Shown here in pieces: positions 27,137 through 35,063 of a stretch of DNA of 64,000 nucleotides. Each line of letters opens with the position of its first letter. Position 1 is the first letter of the stretch. The notes beneath the pieces are model-generated. The model saw only the letters and a program-made list of their open reading frames with translations. It was not told the DNA's origin and searched no databases. This stretch comes from Prevotella sp. GTDB lineage: Bacteria; Bacteroidota; Bacteroidia; Bacteroidales; Bacteroidaceae. The position numbers were made by a program, and so were the translations under genes. The stretch covers positions 186,001 through 250,000 of the forward strand of contig JAGAON010000003.1 in assembly GCA_017623655.1 (NCBI GenBank), in the 5' to 3' direction.

Positions 27137-27993
27137 CCTCACCCATCGGCGTATTCGATTCCGGCTATGGCGGTCTGACCATCCTTCAGCAGTTGCGCAG
27201 GCGGCTGCCGGAGCACGACTTCATATACCTTGGCGACAACGCCCGCGCTCCCTACGGTCCGCGCTCCTTCGATGTCGTCTATGACTTCACGCGTCAGGCC
27301 GTGCTCAAACTCTTCGACATGGGGTGCCATCTCGTCATCCTCGGCTGCAACACCGCATCGGCAAAGGCGTTGAGAACCATCCAGCTGAACGACCTCCCTA
27401 TATATAATAAGGAGAAATTCGGTATCACCTCCCCGTCGGAAACACCGTGGGGCGGCAACAGGGTGCTCGGCGTGATACGCCCTACGGTAGAGGTCGTGGG
27501 CGGACTCACCACCTCCCGCCACGTCGGCATAGTGGCCACGGAGGGCACTGTGCGCTCCGAGAGCTATACATTGGAGATAGCCAAGTTCCACCCCGACATC
27601 GTTGTCACCGGCCAGGCCTGCCCGCTTTGGGCGGCGATAGTGGAGGCCGGCGAGGCAGAAAGCGAGGGAGCGGAGTTCTTTGTGCGCAAACGCATCACCC
27701 AACTGCTGGAGAAAGACCCCTTGATAGACACCATCATCCTCGGCTGCACGCACTATCCGCTGCTTATGAACGCCATCCGCAAGGTCACGCCTCCGGGCAT
27801 ACACATCGTGGCGCAAGGCGAATACGTCGCCTCGTCGCTTGCCGACTATCTCGTGCGCCATCCCGACATGGCGCGGCACTGCAGCATGAACGGCCGCACG
27901 GAGTATTACACCACCGAGTCGCCCGACCGCTTCAAGGAGTGCGCCGCCATGTTCCTGCATGAGGAGGTGGCTGTACGCCACATAGACCTCTGA
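27133..27993 (+). CDS. murI: Glutamate racemase
   Basis: This 286-residue protein converts L- to D-glutamate for peptidoglycan. It shows GVFDSGYGGLTIL (Asp9, Ser10), YLGDNARAPYG, the first catalytic cysteine in ILGCNTASA (Cys72) and the second in GCTHYPLL (Cys205). Compared with the core family there is an added loop (about 88-112, IYNKEKFGITSPSETPWGG) ahead of the second half, as I recall for other Bacteroidales enzymes. It overlaps the last ompH gene by 4 bases and closes the operon before a strong terminator. Confidence 0.96.
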   Translation: MTSPIGVFDSGYGGLTILQQLRRRLPEHDFIYLGDNARAPYGPRSFDVVYDFTRQAVLKLFDMGCHLVILGCNTASAKALRTIQLNDLPIYNKEKFGITSPSETPWGGNRVLGVIRPTVEVVGGLTTSRHVGIVATEGTVRSESYTLEIAKFHPDIVVTGQACPLWAAIVEAGEAESEGAEFFVRKRITQLLEKDPLIDTIILGCTHYPLLMNAIRKVTPPGIHIVAQGEYVASSLADYLVRHPDMARHCSMNGRTEYYTTESPDRFKECAAMFLHEEVAVRHIDL

Positions 27994-28020
27994 CGCATAC
28001 CGTAAGGCGAAGAGCCATAA

Positions 28021-28054
28021 CGCCGCACCGGAACACGGATGTTCCGGTGCGGCG
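28021..28054 (+). terminator. Intrinsic terminator after murI
   Basis: Perfect 14-bp arms CGCCGCACCGGAAC and GTTCCGGTGCGGCG with a 6-base loop are followed by TTGTTTTTCC, 27 bases after the murI stop. Confidence 0.85.
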
Positions 28055-28094
28055 TTGTTTTTCCTTCATCCCAAACGATGATATAGAACCGGCT

Positions 28095-28171
28095 TTGTAG
28101 GGACGCACCTTGGTGCGTCCGAATTACCGTGTTTCCCGTACAGGCGGACGCACCAAGGTGCGTCCCTACAA
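28095..28171. repeat. GGACGCACC palindrome pair, copy 1
   Basis: A 77-bp element. The left arm TTGTAGGGACGCACC/TTGGTGCGTCC and the right arm GGACGCACCAAGGTGCGTCC/CTACAA are each palindromic and also complementary to each other, around a variable centre of about 23 bp. Similar copies lie at 34275, 36821, 49668 and 53159, with single arms at 33815, 52434 and 52645. Confidence 0.85.
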
Positions 28172-28205
28172 GGCGTTGCAAAACAATGCGTTACCAAGGC
28201 TGTCG

Positions 28206-28293
28206 CAAAAGGGTGCTGATTACACTGTAATCAGCACCCTTTTACGTTGTGATTTGCCGCTGATTACACGGTAATCAGGCGCTGATTGCGGAG
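28206..28293. repeat. 88-bp four-unit repeat array, copy 5
   Basis: Units begin at 28206, 28228, 28250 and 28272. Units 1 and 2 form AAAAGGGTGCTGATTA...TAATCAGCACCCTTTT, a 16-bp hairpin with flanking A- and T-runs. Confidence 0.85.
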
Positions 28294-28422
28294 CCTTCGC
28301 CTGTCATGCCATTGGCAACAGGCAAGCCACTGCCGGATAATGCCGCCCTTGCGATAGGAAAACGCGATACCGACATTCGTTTTTTCCGTTGGCAATCGCT
28401 TGCAGGTGACGGCGGAAATACC

Positions 28423-28430
28423 TACCTTTG
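28423..28430 (+). promoter_or_regulatory. -7 element for the LysR regulator gene
   Basis: TACCTTTG is an exact consensus match, with TTG (in CGCTTGCAGG) about 20 bases upstream. The regulator ATG follows 45 bases downstream. Confidence 0.7.
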
Positions 28431-28475
28431 CACCGGCAAACAAGAATAAGGACGCTACAAATTTCAAATCAGACA

Positions 28476-29384
28476 ATGGAACTTAGACAACTGCGGGCTT
28501 TCGTAAAAGCAGCCGAGACACTTAACTTCACAGAGGCGGCCAAAGCATTGTGCGTTACGCAAAGCTCTTTCTCTCAATCCATAAAATCCCTTGAGGAGGA
28601 ACTTGACGTGACGCTTTTCCACCGTAACAGCCATGAGGTGACGCTGTCGCAGGCCGGGACGGAGCTGCTGCCCTTTGCGCGGCAGACGTTGCAACAGGCC
28701 GACAACTGCGTCAACCGCATGAACGACCTGCTGAATCTGCGTGCCGGAACGCTTAATATCGGCGTGACACATTCTTTCAGTCTTCTGATGAACGAGACCA
28801 TCATGCTGTTCCTCAAAACATACCCCGGCATAAAGCTCAACATCTTCTACAAGACAATGGGAGAGTTGATGGATATGCTTGTCAAGCGGGAACTGGACTT
28901 TGCGCTTTCCTTCAAGCCCACCGTGAGCTATCCGCAGATAGAGTCGCACATGCTGTTTGACGACTGCCTGTCGGCCATAGTGACGAAAGACCATCCCCTC
29001 GCGCGGCATTCCAGCGTCACGATACGCCGTCTGGCGGAATATCCGATAGTCCTTCCGTCCAAGGGATTGCAGGCGAGAAACACCCTTGACGCAATACTCT
29101 GCCGGAGTAATATGGAGATAACGGCACTGATGGAGATGAACTCCGTCAACCCCTTGCTGCGCCTTGTGCGTAACTCCAAGTTCGTGACGGTGCTGTCAAG
29201 CGCATCCATCGAGACATATCCCGAACTGTGTGCCATACCTATCGACGAGCCGGAGGCCACGATGACAGGCTCCTTCCACATATTGAAAGAGTCGTACAAG
29301 AAGGAGGCCACCAAGGAGTTCATACGTATGTTGTGCGAGACCAACGCCATCAAGGACAAGCTGCACTCGTGGATTGACGGTTAA
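28476..29384 (+). CDS. LysR family transcriptional regulator
   Basis: The start at 28476 (MELRQLRAFV) gives 302 residues and aligns with the family N-terminus; the frame is open upstream to 28428 but that extension overlaps the promoter. The winged helix-turn-helix spans about 1-60 (NFTEAAKALCVTQSSFSQSI, SLEEELDVTLFHR), and the effector-binding domain about 90-300 (LNIGVTHSFSLLMNETIMLF; LDFALSFKP). LysR proteins bind DNA as tetramers and respond to small metabolites. The target is unknown; the following small membrane protein and ThrE-type exporter genes on the same strand are the nearest candidates. Confidence 0.93.
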   Translation: MELRQLRAFVKAAETLNFTEAAKALCVTQSSFSQSIKSLEEELDVTLFHRNSHEVTLSQAGTELLPFARQTLQQADNCVNRMNDLLNLRAGTLNIGVTHSFSLLMNETIMLFLKTYPGIKLNIFYKTMGELMDMLVKRELDFALSFKPTVSYPQIESHMLFDDCLSAIVTKDHPLARHSSVTIRRLAEYPIVLPSKGLQARNTLDAILCRSNMEITALMEMNSVNPLLRLVRNSKFVTVLSSASIETYPELCAIPIDEPEATMTGSFHILKESYKKEATKEFIRMLCETNAIKDKLHSWIDG

Positions 29385-29424
29385 TACTGACGGAAGCATT
29401 ACCTTAACATAATAACCTGCGACT

Positions 29425-29652
29425 ATGATTACTCTGTTTACAACCGCCGCACAGGCCACTGCGGCGTCTCCCGCCATCTCCAAAGAATGGCTTGTCTGGC
29501 TCTGTGTGGGCGTTACGCTCTTCCTTGCCTTTGGCGTCACCCTGCTGAAAAAGGCCTTGCGCTACAACAGGAAGCACCATATCATCGGATGGGATGAAGG
29601 CCGGGAGATTACTATCGAGTGGAAAGAATACAGTGACACGCGCCATGACTGA
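29425..29652 (+). CDS. Small single-pass membrane protein
   Basis: This 75-residue protein has one membrane segment (about 22-42, EWLVWLCVGVTLFLAFGVTL) and a hydrophilic C-terminal tail with Trp and acidic residues. I do not recognise a family. Its stop overlaps the start of the downstream ThrE gene by 8 bases and it lies 40 bases after the regulator gene, so it is probably translated with the exporter. It could be an accessory subunit of the exporter; that is inference from position. Confidence 0.65.
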   Translation: MITLFTTAAQATAASPAISKEWLVWLCVGVTLFLAFGVTLLKKALRYNRKHHIIGWDEGREITIEWKEYSDTRHD

Positions 29653-30427
29653 CGACAATACCCGCCGGCGGCTGAAGGAAGTGGCCCTGTTCCTCTCGCG
29701 CTATGCTGCGTCTCTGCTTGCCTGCGGCGCCACAACAATCCGCGTAGAGAAAAATGTGGAGCGCATGGCCGGGGCTTACGCCACTACCGCCGAGGTCACA
29801 ATCTTCCCGCTTCACATAATGATGACCGTGTGGGACAGTGAGCATAACCACTCATATACCAACAGCGAGCGCATCAGCGGGAGCGGTATCGACTTCGCGC
29901 TCAATACCGCTCTCAGCACCCTCAGCTGGCGTATAGCCGACCGTAGGCTGCCGTTGCCGGTCGCCATGCGTATGTTCGGGAGGCTTATGGGCCGTCCCCG
30001 CCTCAATGCGCAGCTTGTACTGCTGCTCGTGGGACTGGCCAACGCCTCTTTCTGCCGCCTGTTCGGCGGTGATGCCGTGGCCATGCTGATAGTCTTCGTG
30101 GCCACTGTTGACGGCTTTTATATGAAGAACAAGCTGCGCTCTATGCGCTGTGATATACGCATAGCCACCGTCGTTGCCGCCTGTTTCTCGGCCGTCATCG
30201 CCTGCTCGGGCTTTGTGTTCGGATGGGGAGACACTCCCGATGTGGCCCTCGCCACAAGCGTGTTGTACCTTGTGCCGGGCATACCCTACATCAATGCCGT
30301 CAGCGACATGATACACGGGCACTATATTTGCAGTGTCTGCCGCTTCATAACGGCTTTCATTCTCACCGCCTGCCTTGCCCTCGGGCTGTGCCTTGCCATT
30401 ATATTGATGGACATACAGTTTTTCTAA
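29645..30427 (+). CDS. Threonine/serine exporter ThrE, N-terminal-domain protein
   Basis: The start at 29645 (MTDDNTRRRLKEVALFLSRY) gives 260 residues. It has the cytoplasmic N-terminal part typical of ThrE (LLACGATTIRVEKNVERMAG; AEVTIFPLHIMM) and five membrane segments in the C-terminal half. In actinobacteria ThrE is one long protein exporting threonine and serine; here the function is split, with the second half in the next gene. The frame is open upstream to 29594, but the chosen ATG overlaps the small upstream gene and fits the family N-terminus. Confidence 0.88.
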   Translation: MTDDNTRRRLKEVALFLSRYAASLLACGATTIRVEKNVERMAGAYATTAEVTIFPLHIMMTVWDSEHNHSYTNSERISGSGIDFALNTALSTLSWRIADRRLPLPVAMRMFGRLMGRPRLNAQLVLLLVGLANASFCRLFGGDAVAMLIVFVATVDGFYMKNKLRSMRCDIRIATVVAACFSAVIACSGFVFGWGDTPDVALATSVLYLVPGIPYINAVSDMIHGHYICSVCRFITAFILTACLALGLCLAIILMDIQFF

Positions 30428-30440
30428 ACACATACATATC

Positions 30441-30935
30441 ATGTCAGTTCCCGACCTTTTTCAGGATGGATTCTTCGCCGCAGTGGCCGCCATTGGCTTC
30501 GGCAGCATCAGCAATGTGCCCGTCAAAGCCTTCTCCGGTTGTGCGCTCTTGGCGGCCGTGGGGCACGTTACCCGCTTTGTCTTGATGGACTGCGTGTCGT
30601 GGTCGATAGTCCTTGCCTCCTTTGTCGCCTCCCTTGTGATAGGAATAGCGTCCGTGTCATGCGCCAAATGGTGGCGCTGTCCGGCGGAATCACTGTCCTT
30701 TCCCGCTCTGTTGCCCATGATTCCGGGCATGTACGCCTACCGCATGATGGAGTCACTCGTGCGCTGTCTGACGGACATACCGGAGGAGGAGTTCCACCAT
30801 TACAACTATTTGCTCTGCTATAACTGTATGATGTGCCTCGCCATCATCATCGTGCTGGTCATCGGGGTGACCATACCTCTGTTCCTGTTTGGCAACGCTC
30901 CTTATGAGGTTACAAGGAGAAAGCGGTGCAGGTGA
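30441..30935 (+). CDS. Threonine/serine exporter ThrE_2-domain protein
   Basis: This 164-residue protein has about five membrane segments (for example AAVAAIGFGSISNVPVKAF, SWSIVLASFVASLVIGIAS, MCLAIIIVLVIGVTIPLFLF) with the conserved LLPMIPGMYAYRMM motif. It is the second half of a two-part ThrE exporter and starts 13 bases after the first. The pair probably exports small amino acids or related metabolites. Confidence 0.88.
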   Translation: MSVPDLFQDGFFAAVAAIGFGSISNVPVKAFSGCALLAAVGHVTRFVLMDCVSWSIVLASFVASLVIGIASVSCAKWWRCPAESLSFPALLPMIPGMYAYRMMESLVRCLTDIPEEEFHHYNYLLCYNCMMCLAIIIVLVIGVTIPLFLFGNAPYEVTRRKRCR

Positions 30936-31056
30936 CGGTCTTACACCTTATTATATATAGCCGCCTGCACGGTCTTTATATAGCCGCAAAGCGTTAATTA
31001 ATATGAAATATGCGGACAAAAGCGACGGTATGTTGCCCCGTTTTAGACTATATTTG

Positions 31057-31064
31057 TATATTTG
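31057..31064 (+). promoter_or_regulatory. -7 element for the secreted hydrolase gene
   Basis: TATATTTG matches TAnnTTTG; a second identical octamer lies just upstream at 31049-31056. Either could serve the gene starting at 31118. Confidence 0.5.
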
Positions 31065-31117
31065 CACAATGTATCGGCGTTTGCCGCCGGTAGCTATTAC
31101 ATAAGAAACAGATATAC

Positions 31118-32266
31118 ATGATAATGAGAAAGACATTGCTTTTGTTGTTCTCCCTTGCCCTTTCGGTGCAGGGAATGGCACAGTCCGGACGCTATGGGAC
31201 GGAAAAGGATATGCCGGTGTTCTACCAACAGTTGAAGGAACAGCTCACTTATCCGTGGGCATGGCAGAAGAAACGCGGCACGATGACATTCGACGAATGG
31301 CGCAAGGAGGCCCGCAAACAGGTGGAAGCCACCATGCAGCTGGCGCCGCCCGCACCCCTGTCGCATGACTATGAGGTCGTTGCCCGTGAGCAACGCGACG
31401 GCTATGAGGCGCAGAAGATACTCTTCAACATCAACAAGTGGGAGAGGGTGGAGGCCTATCTGCTCGTGCCCAAGGTGAAAAAAGCCCCCGCGCTCCTCAT
31501 GCTTCACGACCACGGGGCGCATTTTTCCATAGGGAAGGAGAAGATGGTGCGCCCCTTCGGTGTTGATTCCACGCTCCTTGCCGATGCCGAGGACTGGGCT
31601 GTCAGGTGCTATGACGGCGTGTATGTGGGTGACGAACTGGCCAAGGCCGGTTACGTTGTGCTGTCTATCGACGCGCTGTTCTGGGGCGACCGCGGCAGAA
31701 AGGAGGGCGTGCGCTACGACTCCCAGCAGGCTTTGGCCGCCAATATGATGCAGATGGGAGCGTCATGGGGTGCTTGGATCACGTGGGACGATATGCGTGC
31801 GGCGGACTTTCTGGCGCATCTGCCGATGGTGGATGCCGCCCGCATAGGCTGCCTCGGCTTCTCCATGGGCTCTTACCGCTCATGGATGCTGGCCGCAATG
31901 AGCGATGTGGTGAAGGCGGGAGCGGCCGTATGCTGGATGAACGACACCGAACACCTCATGTCCCTGACCAACAACCAGAACAAGGGAGGCTCGGCTTACT
32001 CCATGCTCATACCCGGAATACGCAACCTTATGGACTATCCTCATGTGGCGTCAATGGCCTGTCCCAAGCCGATGCTGTTCTTCAACGGCGACAGGGACAA
32101 GCTGTTTCCCGTGCCGGGAGTGCAGGCCGCCTACGGCATCATGCGCGAGGTATGGAGCGGACAGGGGGCGGACGGCAGGCTCGTGACAAAGATATGGCCG
32201 GAAAAACACTTCTTCAGCCGTGCCATGCAGGCCGAGGTAAAGGCGTTCTTCGATAAGAACCTTTGA
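31118..32266 (+). CDS. Secreted alpha/beta hydrolase, dienelactone-hydrolase-like
   Basis: This 382-residue protein has a signal peptide (LLLLFSLALSVQGMAQ) and an alpha/beta hydrolase core. The nucleophile elbow is GFSMG (Ser249), the oxyanion region is LLMLHDHGAHF, the acid probably lies in FNGDRDKLFP and the histidine in EKHFFS. A helical N-terminal region (about 28-80) precedes the core, as in large secreted esterases of Bacteroidales. It probably cleaves an ester on a carbohydrate or lipid in the periplasm; the substrate cannot be read. A second start two codons in (31124) would equally give a signal peptide. No polysaccharide-utilisation genes accompany it. Confidence 0.82.
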   Translation: MIMRKTLLLLFSLALSVQGMAQSGRYGTEKDMPVFYQQLKEQLTYPWAWQKKRGTMTFDEWRKEARKQVEATMQLAPPAPLSHDYEVVAREQRDGYEAQKILFNINKWERVEAYLLVPKVKKAPALLMLHDHGAHFSIGKEKMVRPFGVDSTLLADAEDWAVRCYDGVYVGDELAKAGYVVLSIDALFWGDRGRKEGVRYDSQQALAANMMQMGASWGAWITWDDMRAADFLAHLPMVDAARIGCLGFSMGSYRSWMLAAMSDVVKAGAAVCWMNDTEHLMSLTNNQNKGGSAYSMLIPGIRNLMDYPHVASMACPKPMLFFNGDRDKLFPVPGVQAAYGIMREVWSGQGADGRLVTKIWPEKHFFSRAMQAEVKAFFDKNL

Positions 32267-32345
32267 GGCATGACGCGTTGCACTGGCTGCCGTCAGTATG
32301 CCGTTACACTCCGGCCGGCGCCTGCGTTTGCAAAGCGCAGGTAGC

Positions 32346-32381
32346 AAAATGTCGTAAATAACGTGCCGGTAACGACATTTT
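32346..32381. other. Inverted repeat upstream of the aldolase promoter
   Basis: AAAATGTCGT and ACGACATTTT are perfect 10-base arms around a 16-base loop, 36 bases upstream of the aldolase -7 element. It could be an operator or the end of the upstream transcript. Confidence 0.4.
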
Positions 32382-32416
32382 GAACTAAAAAATTTGTCCG
32401 TATTAAAAGAAAACAC

Positions 32417-32424
32417 TAACTTTG
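32417..32424 (+). promoter_or_regulatory. -33/-7 promoter for the aldolase gene
   Basis: TAACTTTG at 32417-32424 has TTTG at 32393-32396, 20 bases upstream, the expected Bacteroidetes spacing. The leader to the ATG is about 65 bases. Confidence 0.75.
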
Positions 32425-32493
32425 CAATGTCTTAAACAGACAAATGTCAGAAAAGGATTATTTAGTTATAAACAATAAAAAACAAACAAACCA

Positions 32494-33492
32494 ATGGTAA
32501 ATTACAAAGATCTCGGCCTCGTAAACACCCGTGAGATGTTCAAGCGCGCCGTTGCCGGTGGTTATGCCATCCCGGCTTTCAACTTCAATACAATGGAGCA
32601 GATGCAGGCTATCGTCATGGCGGCGGTAGAAACCAAGTCACCGGTCATCATGCAGGTGTCAAAGGGTGCGCGCAACTATGCCAACGGAACAATCCTCCGT
32701 TACATGGCTGAGGGTGCCGTGGCATACGCCAAGGAGCTTGGATGCGAGCATCCGGAGATAGTGCTTCACCTTGACCACGGCGACAGCTTTGAGCTTTGCA
32801 AGAACTGTATCGACATGGGCTTCTCATCTGTCATGATCGACGGTTCAAGCCTTCCGTATGAGGAGAACGTGGCACTCGCAAAGAAAGTAGTTGACTACGC
32901 ACACCAGTTCGACGTAACGGTAGAGGCTGAGCTCGGCGTCCTCGCAGGCGTTGAGGACGAGGTTTGCGCTGCCGAGTCACACTATACAAAGCCGGAAGAG
33001 GTGATAGACTTCGCCACACGCACAGGCTGTGACTCTCTCGCAATATCCATAGGCACCTCTCACGGAGCCCACAAGTTCACACCGGAGCAGTGCACCCTCG
33101 TCAACGGAGTGCTCGTTCCGCCACCGCTCGCGTTCGACATCCTCGCCGAGATAGAGCAGAAGCTCCCCGGATTCCCAATCGTTCTCCACGGCTCTTCATC
33201 CGTTCCTATGGACGAGGTGAACACCATCAACCAGTTTGGCGGACACCTTGAAGCCGCCATCGGCATACCGGAGGACCAGCTGCGTCAGGCATCCAAGTCT
33301 GCCGTTTGCAAGATAAACATCGACTCTGACTCACGTCTTGCAATGACAGCAGCCATCCGCAAGCACCTTGCAGAGCACCCCGGAGACTTCGATCCGCGCC
33401 AGTATCTCAAGCCGGCACGTGAGAATATGAAGAAGATGTATATCCACAAGATTGTGAATGTACTCGGTTCTGACGGCAAACTTGCACAATAG
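32494..33492 (+). CDS. Class II fructose-bisphosphate aldolase
   Basis: This 332-residue protein starts VNYKDLGLVNTREMFKRAV and carries the class II signatures: FNFNTMEQMQAI, the metal/catalytic motif LHLDHGDSFE (Asp95, His96), EAELGVLAGVEDE, SIGTSHGAHKF and LHGSSSVP, with NIDSDSRLAMTAAIR for phosphate binding. It splits fructose-1,6-bisphosphate with Zn2+ in glycolysis. A strong promoter and a terminator frame it as a single gene. Confidence 0.96.
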   Translation: MVNYKDLGLVNTREMFKRAVAGGYAIPAFNFNTMEQMQAIVMAAVETKSPVIMQVSKGARNYANGTILRYMAEGAVAYAKELGCEHPEIVLHLDHGDSFELCKNCIDMGFSSVMIDGSSLPYEENVALAKKVVDYAHQFDVTVEAELGVLAGVEDEVCAAESHYTKPEEVIDFATRTGCDSLAISIGTSHGAHKFTPEQCTLVNGVLVPPPLAFDILAEIEQKLPGFPIVLHGSSSVPMDEVNTINQFGGHLEAAIGIPEDQLRQASKSAVCKINIDSDSRLAMTAAIRKHLAEHPGDFDPRQYLKPARENMKKMYIHKIVNVLGSDGKLAQ

Positions 33493-33516
33493 TGCGTAAT
33501 ATTTCATAAGCTGACA

Positions 33517-33552
33517 GAGGGGGAAAGGTTGCGTTATGCACCTTTCCCCCTC
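33517..33552. terminator. Terminator-like hairpin after the aldolase gene
   Basis: GAGGGGGAAAGG pairs with CCTTTCCCCCTC over 12 bases, 24 bases after the stop. A short T-rich stretch follows (GCCGTTTAT). Confidence 0.7.
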
Positions 33553-33630
33553 GCCGTTTATGCCGGCAAGCAGGCACGACATCCTGCCGTGCGGTCACCT
33601 TATATGCTTATGCGTTGTCGTACCCGCGGT

Positions 33631-33710
33631 GTAGAGACGATGTATTACATCGTCTCGATAGGCGTCACACGGTATTGGCAGGGAGACGATGTGGTACATC
33701 GTCTCTACAA
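33631..33710. repeat. GAGACGATG palindrome pair
   Basis: GAGACGATGTATTACATCGTCTC and a second near-identical palindrome (GAGACGATGTGG...) lie in tandem with a 24-bp spacer. Related copies are at 51217, 52510, 52566 and 53088. They occur next to the GGACGCACC family. Confidence 0.75.
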
Positions 33711-33814
33711 TGTTGGCGGCTCTTCGCTCACTGCACGGCATTCCGCCGTGCCTACTTCTTTATCATGTGGCATGATAGGAGCGGGTTTGGACGTATGTTT
33801 TCTAAGGCAATGTT

Positions 33815-33841
33815 TTGTAGGGACGCACCTTGGTGCGTCCG
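33815..33841. repeat. GGACGCACC palindrome, single arm
   Basis: TTGTAGGGACGCACC with its complement GGTGCGTCC forms one palindromic arm. The partner arm is missing; the spacing to the large element at 33913 suggests an eroded or interrupted copy. Confidence 0.7.
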
Positions 33842-33912
33842 TTTTTGTTTGCCGGCGCGTCCGGATTGTAACGTATTCCCGCGTGTTTACAATCTCGTTA
33901 AACGCCGGCGTC

Positions 33913-34225
33913 GAACCCCGAAGGGGTGACATAATACAGCACAGGGTGTTAACCCTGTGTTTATATGGCATACCTGCAAAACGTATCGGGAACCCCGAAG
34001 CCGTCAGGTGAGGCGGAGTATGCCGCCGAGGGGTGATATATCCATCGCATATCATACGCCATGGCACATCGTTTCAAGATGTTTCCCCATGATTTTGTGT
34101 CACCCCTCGTCGCACGTCGTGCTCCTCGCCTGCCGGCTTCGGGGTTTCCAATACCATTTACACCCATCCGAACGGTAACACAGGGCTTACACCCTGTGCT
34201 GTAATATGTCACCCCTTCGGGGTTC
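33913..34225. repeat. Large nested inverted-repeat element, copy 2
   Basis: A 313-bp element with the same plan as copy 1: GAACCCCGAAGGGGTGA...TCACCCCTTCGGGGTTC ends, CACAGGG palindromes, AACCCCGAAGCCG facing CGGCTTCGGGGTT, and CCGAGGGGTGA facing TCACCCCTCG. The spacer after the outer palindrome reads ATAATACAGC on the left and its near-complement on the right, unlike copy 1. Confidence 0.85.
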
Positions 34226-34274
34226 AACGCATCATGTCGCGACGATGTTTGCTATGCTTTTGAATGGCGATGTT

Positions 34275-34351
34275 TTGTAGGGACGCACCTTGGTGCGTCC
34301 GAATTTACACATCCCACGCACAGGCGGACGCACCAAGGTGCGTCCCTACAA
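34275..34351. repeat. GGACGCACC palindrome pair, copy 2
   Basis: 77 bp, with both arms intact (TTGTAGGGACGCACC left, GGTGCGTCCCTACAA right). The arms equal those of the copy at 28095; the centre differs. Confidence 0.85.
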
Positions 34352-34398
34352 CGTTGTTTGTAATCATCATGCAGGGAGACCGCCATCGGCGCAAATTG

Positions 34399-34486
34399 TA
34401 AAAGGGTGCAGATTACCTTGTAAATAGGTGCAGATTACGTTGTAATCAGGTGCTGATTGCGATGTAAACAGGTGCTGATTACATCC
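34399..34486. repeat. 88-bp four-unit repeat array, copy 6
   Basis: Units start at 34399, 34421, 34443 and 34465, all in the GGTGC orientation with AGATTAC or TGATTAC variants. About 20 bases beyond the fourth unit (CCGTGCCCTTTATCCGTTGA) also match the sequence after copy 9. Confidence 0.85.
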
Positions 34487-34626
34487 GTGCCCTTTATCCG
34501 TTGATTATTCGCCGGTTGGCGGTCACAGCCTGATACAAACCGCTTCCGTAAAGGGGAAAAACACACTAATTTGCTGCAAAAGGCAAAAAAATGCCGAAAA
34601 AACTTGCAGGTTCCGGAAAAAGGTTG

Positions 34627-34634
34627 TACCTTTG
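34627..34634 (+). promoter_or_regulatory. -7 element for the tRNA-Val pair
   Basis: TACCTTTG, with TTG about 22 bases upstream in CTTGCAGG, lies 48 bases before the first tRNA. Confidence 0.75.
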
Positions 34635-34681
34635 CACCGCAAATAAGAAATTATTGCACACCGGGTGCTTGTTCTTCTCCC

Positions 34682-34756
34682 GGGCGTTTAGCTCAGCTGG
34701 TTCAGAGCGTCTGCCTTACAAGCAGAGGGTCGGCGGTTCGAATCCGTCAACGCCCA
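34682..34756 (+). tRNA. tRNA-Val (anticodon TAC)
   Basis: A 75-base cloverleaf: acceptor GGGCGTT pairs with AACGCCC, the D-arm is GCTCAGCTGG-TTCAGAGC, the anticodon stem TCTGC/GCAGA holds loop CTTACAA with anticodon TAC at 34717-34719, and the T-arm is GTCGGCGGTTCGAATCCGTC. The CCA end is not encoded beyond CCCA. It is identical to the next copy. Confidence 0.97.
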
Positions 34757-34789
34757 CAAGATAGCACATCAAAGAAGGGAATACCCGGA

Positions 34790-34864
34790 GGGCGTTTAGC
34801 TCAGCTGGTTCAGAGCGTCTGCCTTACAAGCAGAGGGTCGGCGGTTCGAATCCGTCAACGCCCA
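34790..34864 (+). tRNA. tRNA-Val (anticodon TAC), second copy
   Basis: Identical in sequence to the tRNA at 34682 and 33 bases downstream of it, so both come from one transcript. A CT-rich tail with a TTTTT run and a weak hairpin (34888-34921) follow and probably end the transcript. Confidence 0.97.
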
Positions 34865-34887
34865 CTTCTCTCTCTCTAACTCTTTTT

Positions 34888-34921
34888 AATCCCGTGGCCG
34901 AGTAACATTGGTTGCGGGATT
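34888..34921 (+). terminator. Possible terminator after the tRNA pair
   Basis: AATCCCG and CGGGATT pair around a GC-containing inner stem; the T-run lies before rather than after the hairpin, so the call is weak. Confidence 0.35.
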
Positions 34922-34997
34922 ATACGTTTATGACCGTCCGGGTCACTGAAAACGAAAAAATACAATCCTTTTTCTTCGTTTTCTCGATTTTTATTCA

Positions 34998-35005
34998 TAA
35001 CTTTG
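34998..35005 (+). promoter_or_regulatory. -7 element for metY
   Basis: TAACTTTG matches TAnnTTTG, 59 bases before the ATG at 35064. Confidence 0.65.
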
Positions 35006-35063
35006 CACGGAAAAAGAAATGCGGAATAACAGGCATTATAATACAATATAAATATACAGACAC

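Noticed and set aside
27139-27981. A 280-residue minus-strand frame opposite murI.
   Set aside because: Antisense shadow; murI has both catalytic cysteines, operon coupling and a terminator.
33529-34227. Open frames of 60-160 residues inside the repeat island, on both strands.
   Set aside because: They run through the inverted-repeat arms and recur as the same peptides (for example GTHLGAS, TPSGF) in every repeat copy; they lack promoters, conserved starts and codon bias.
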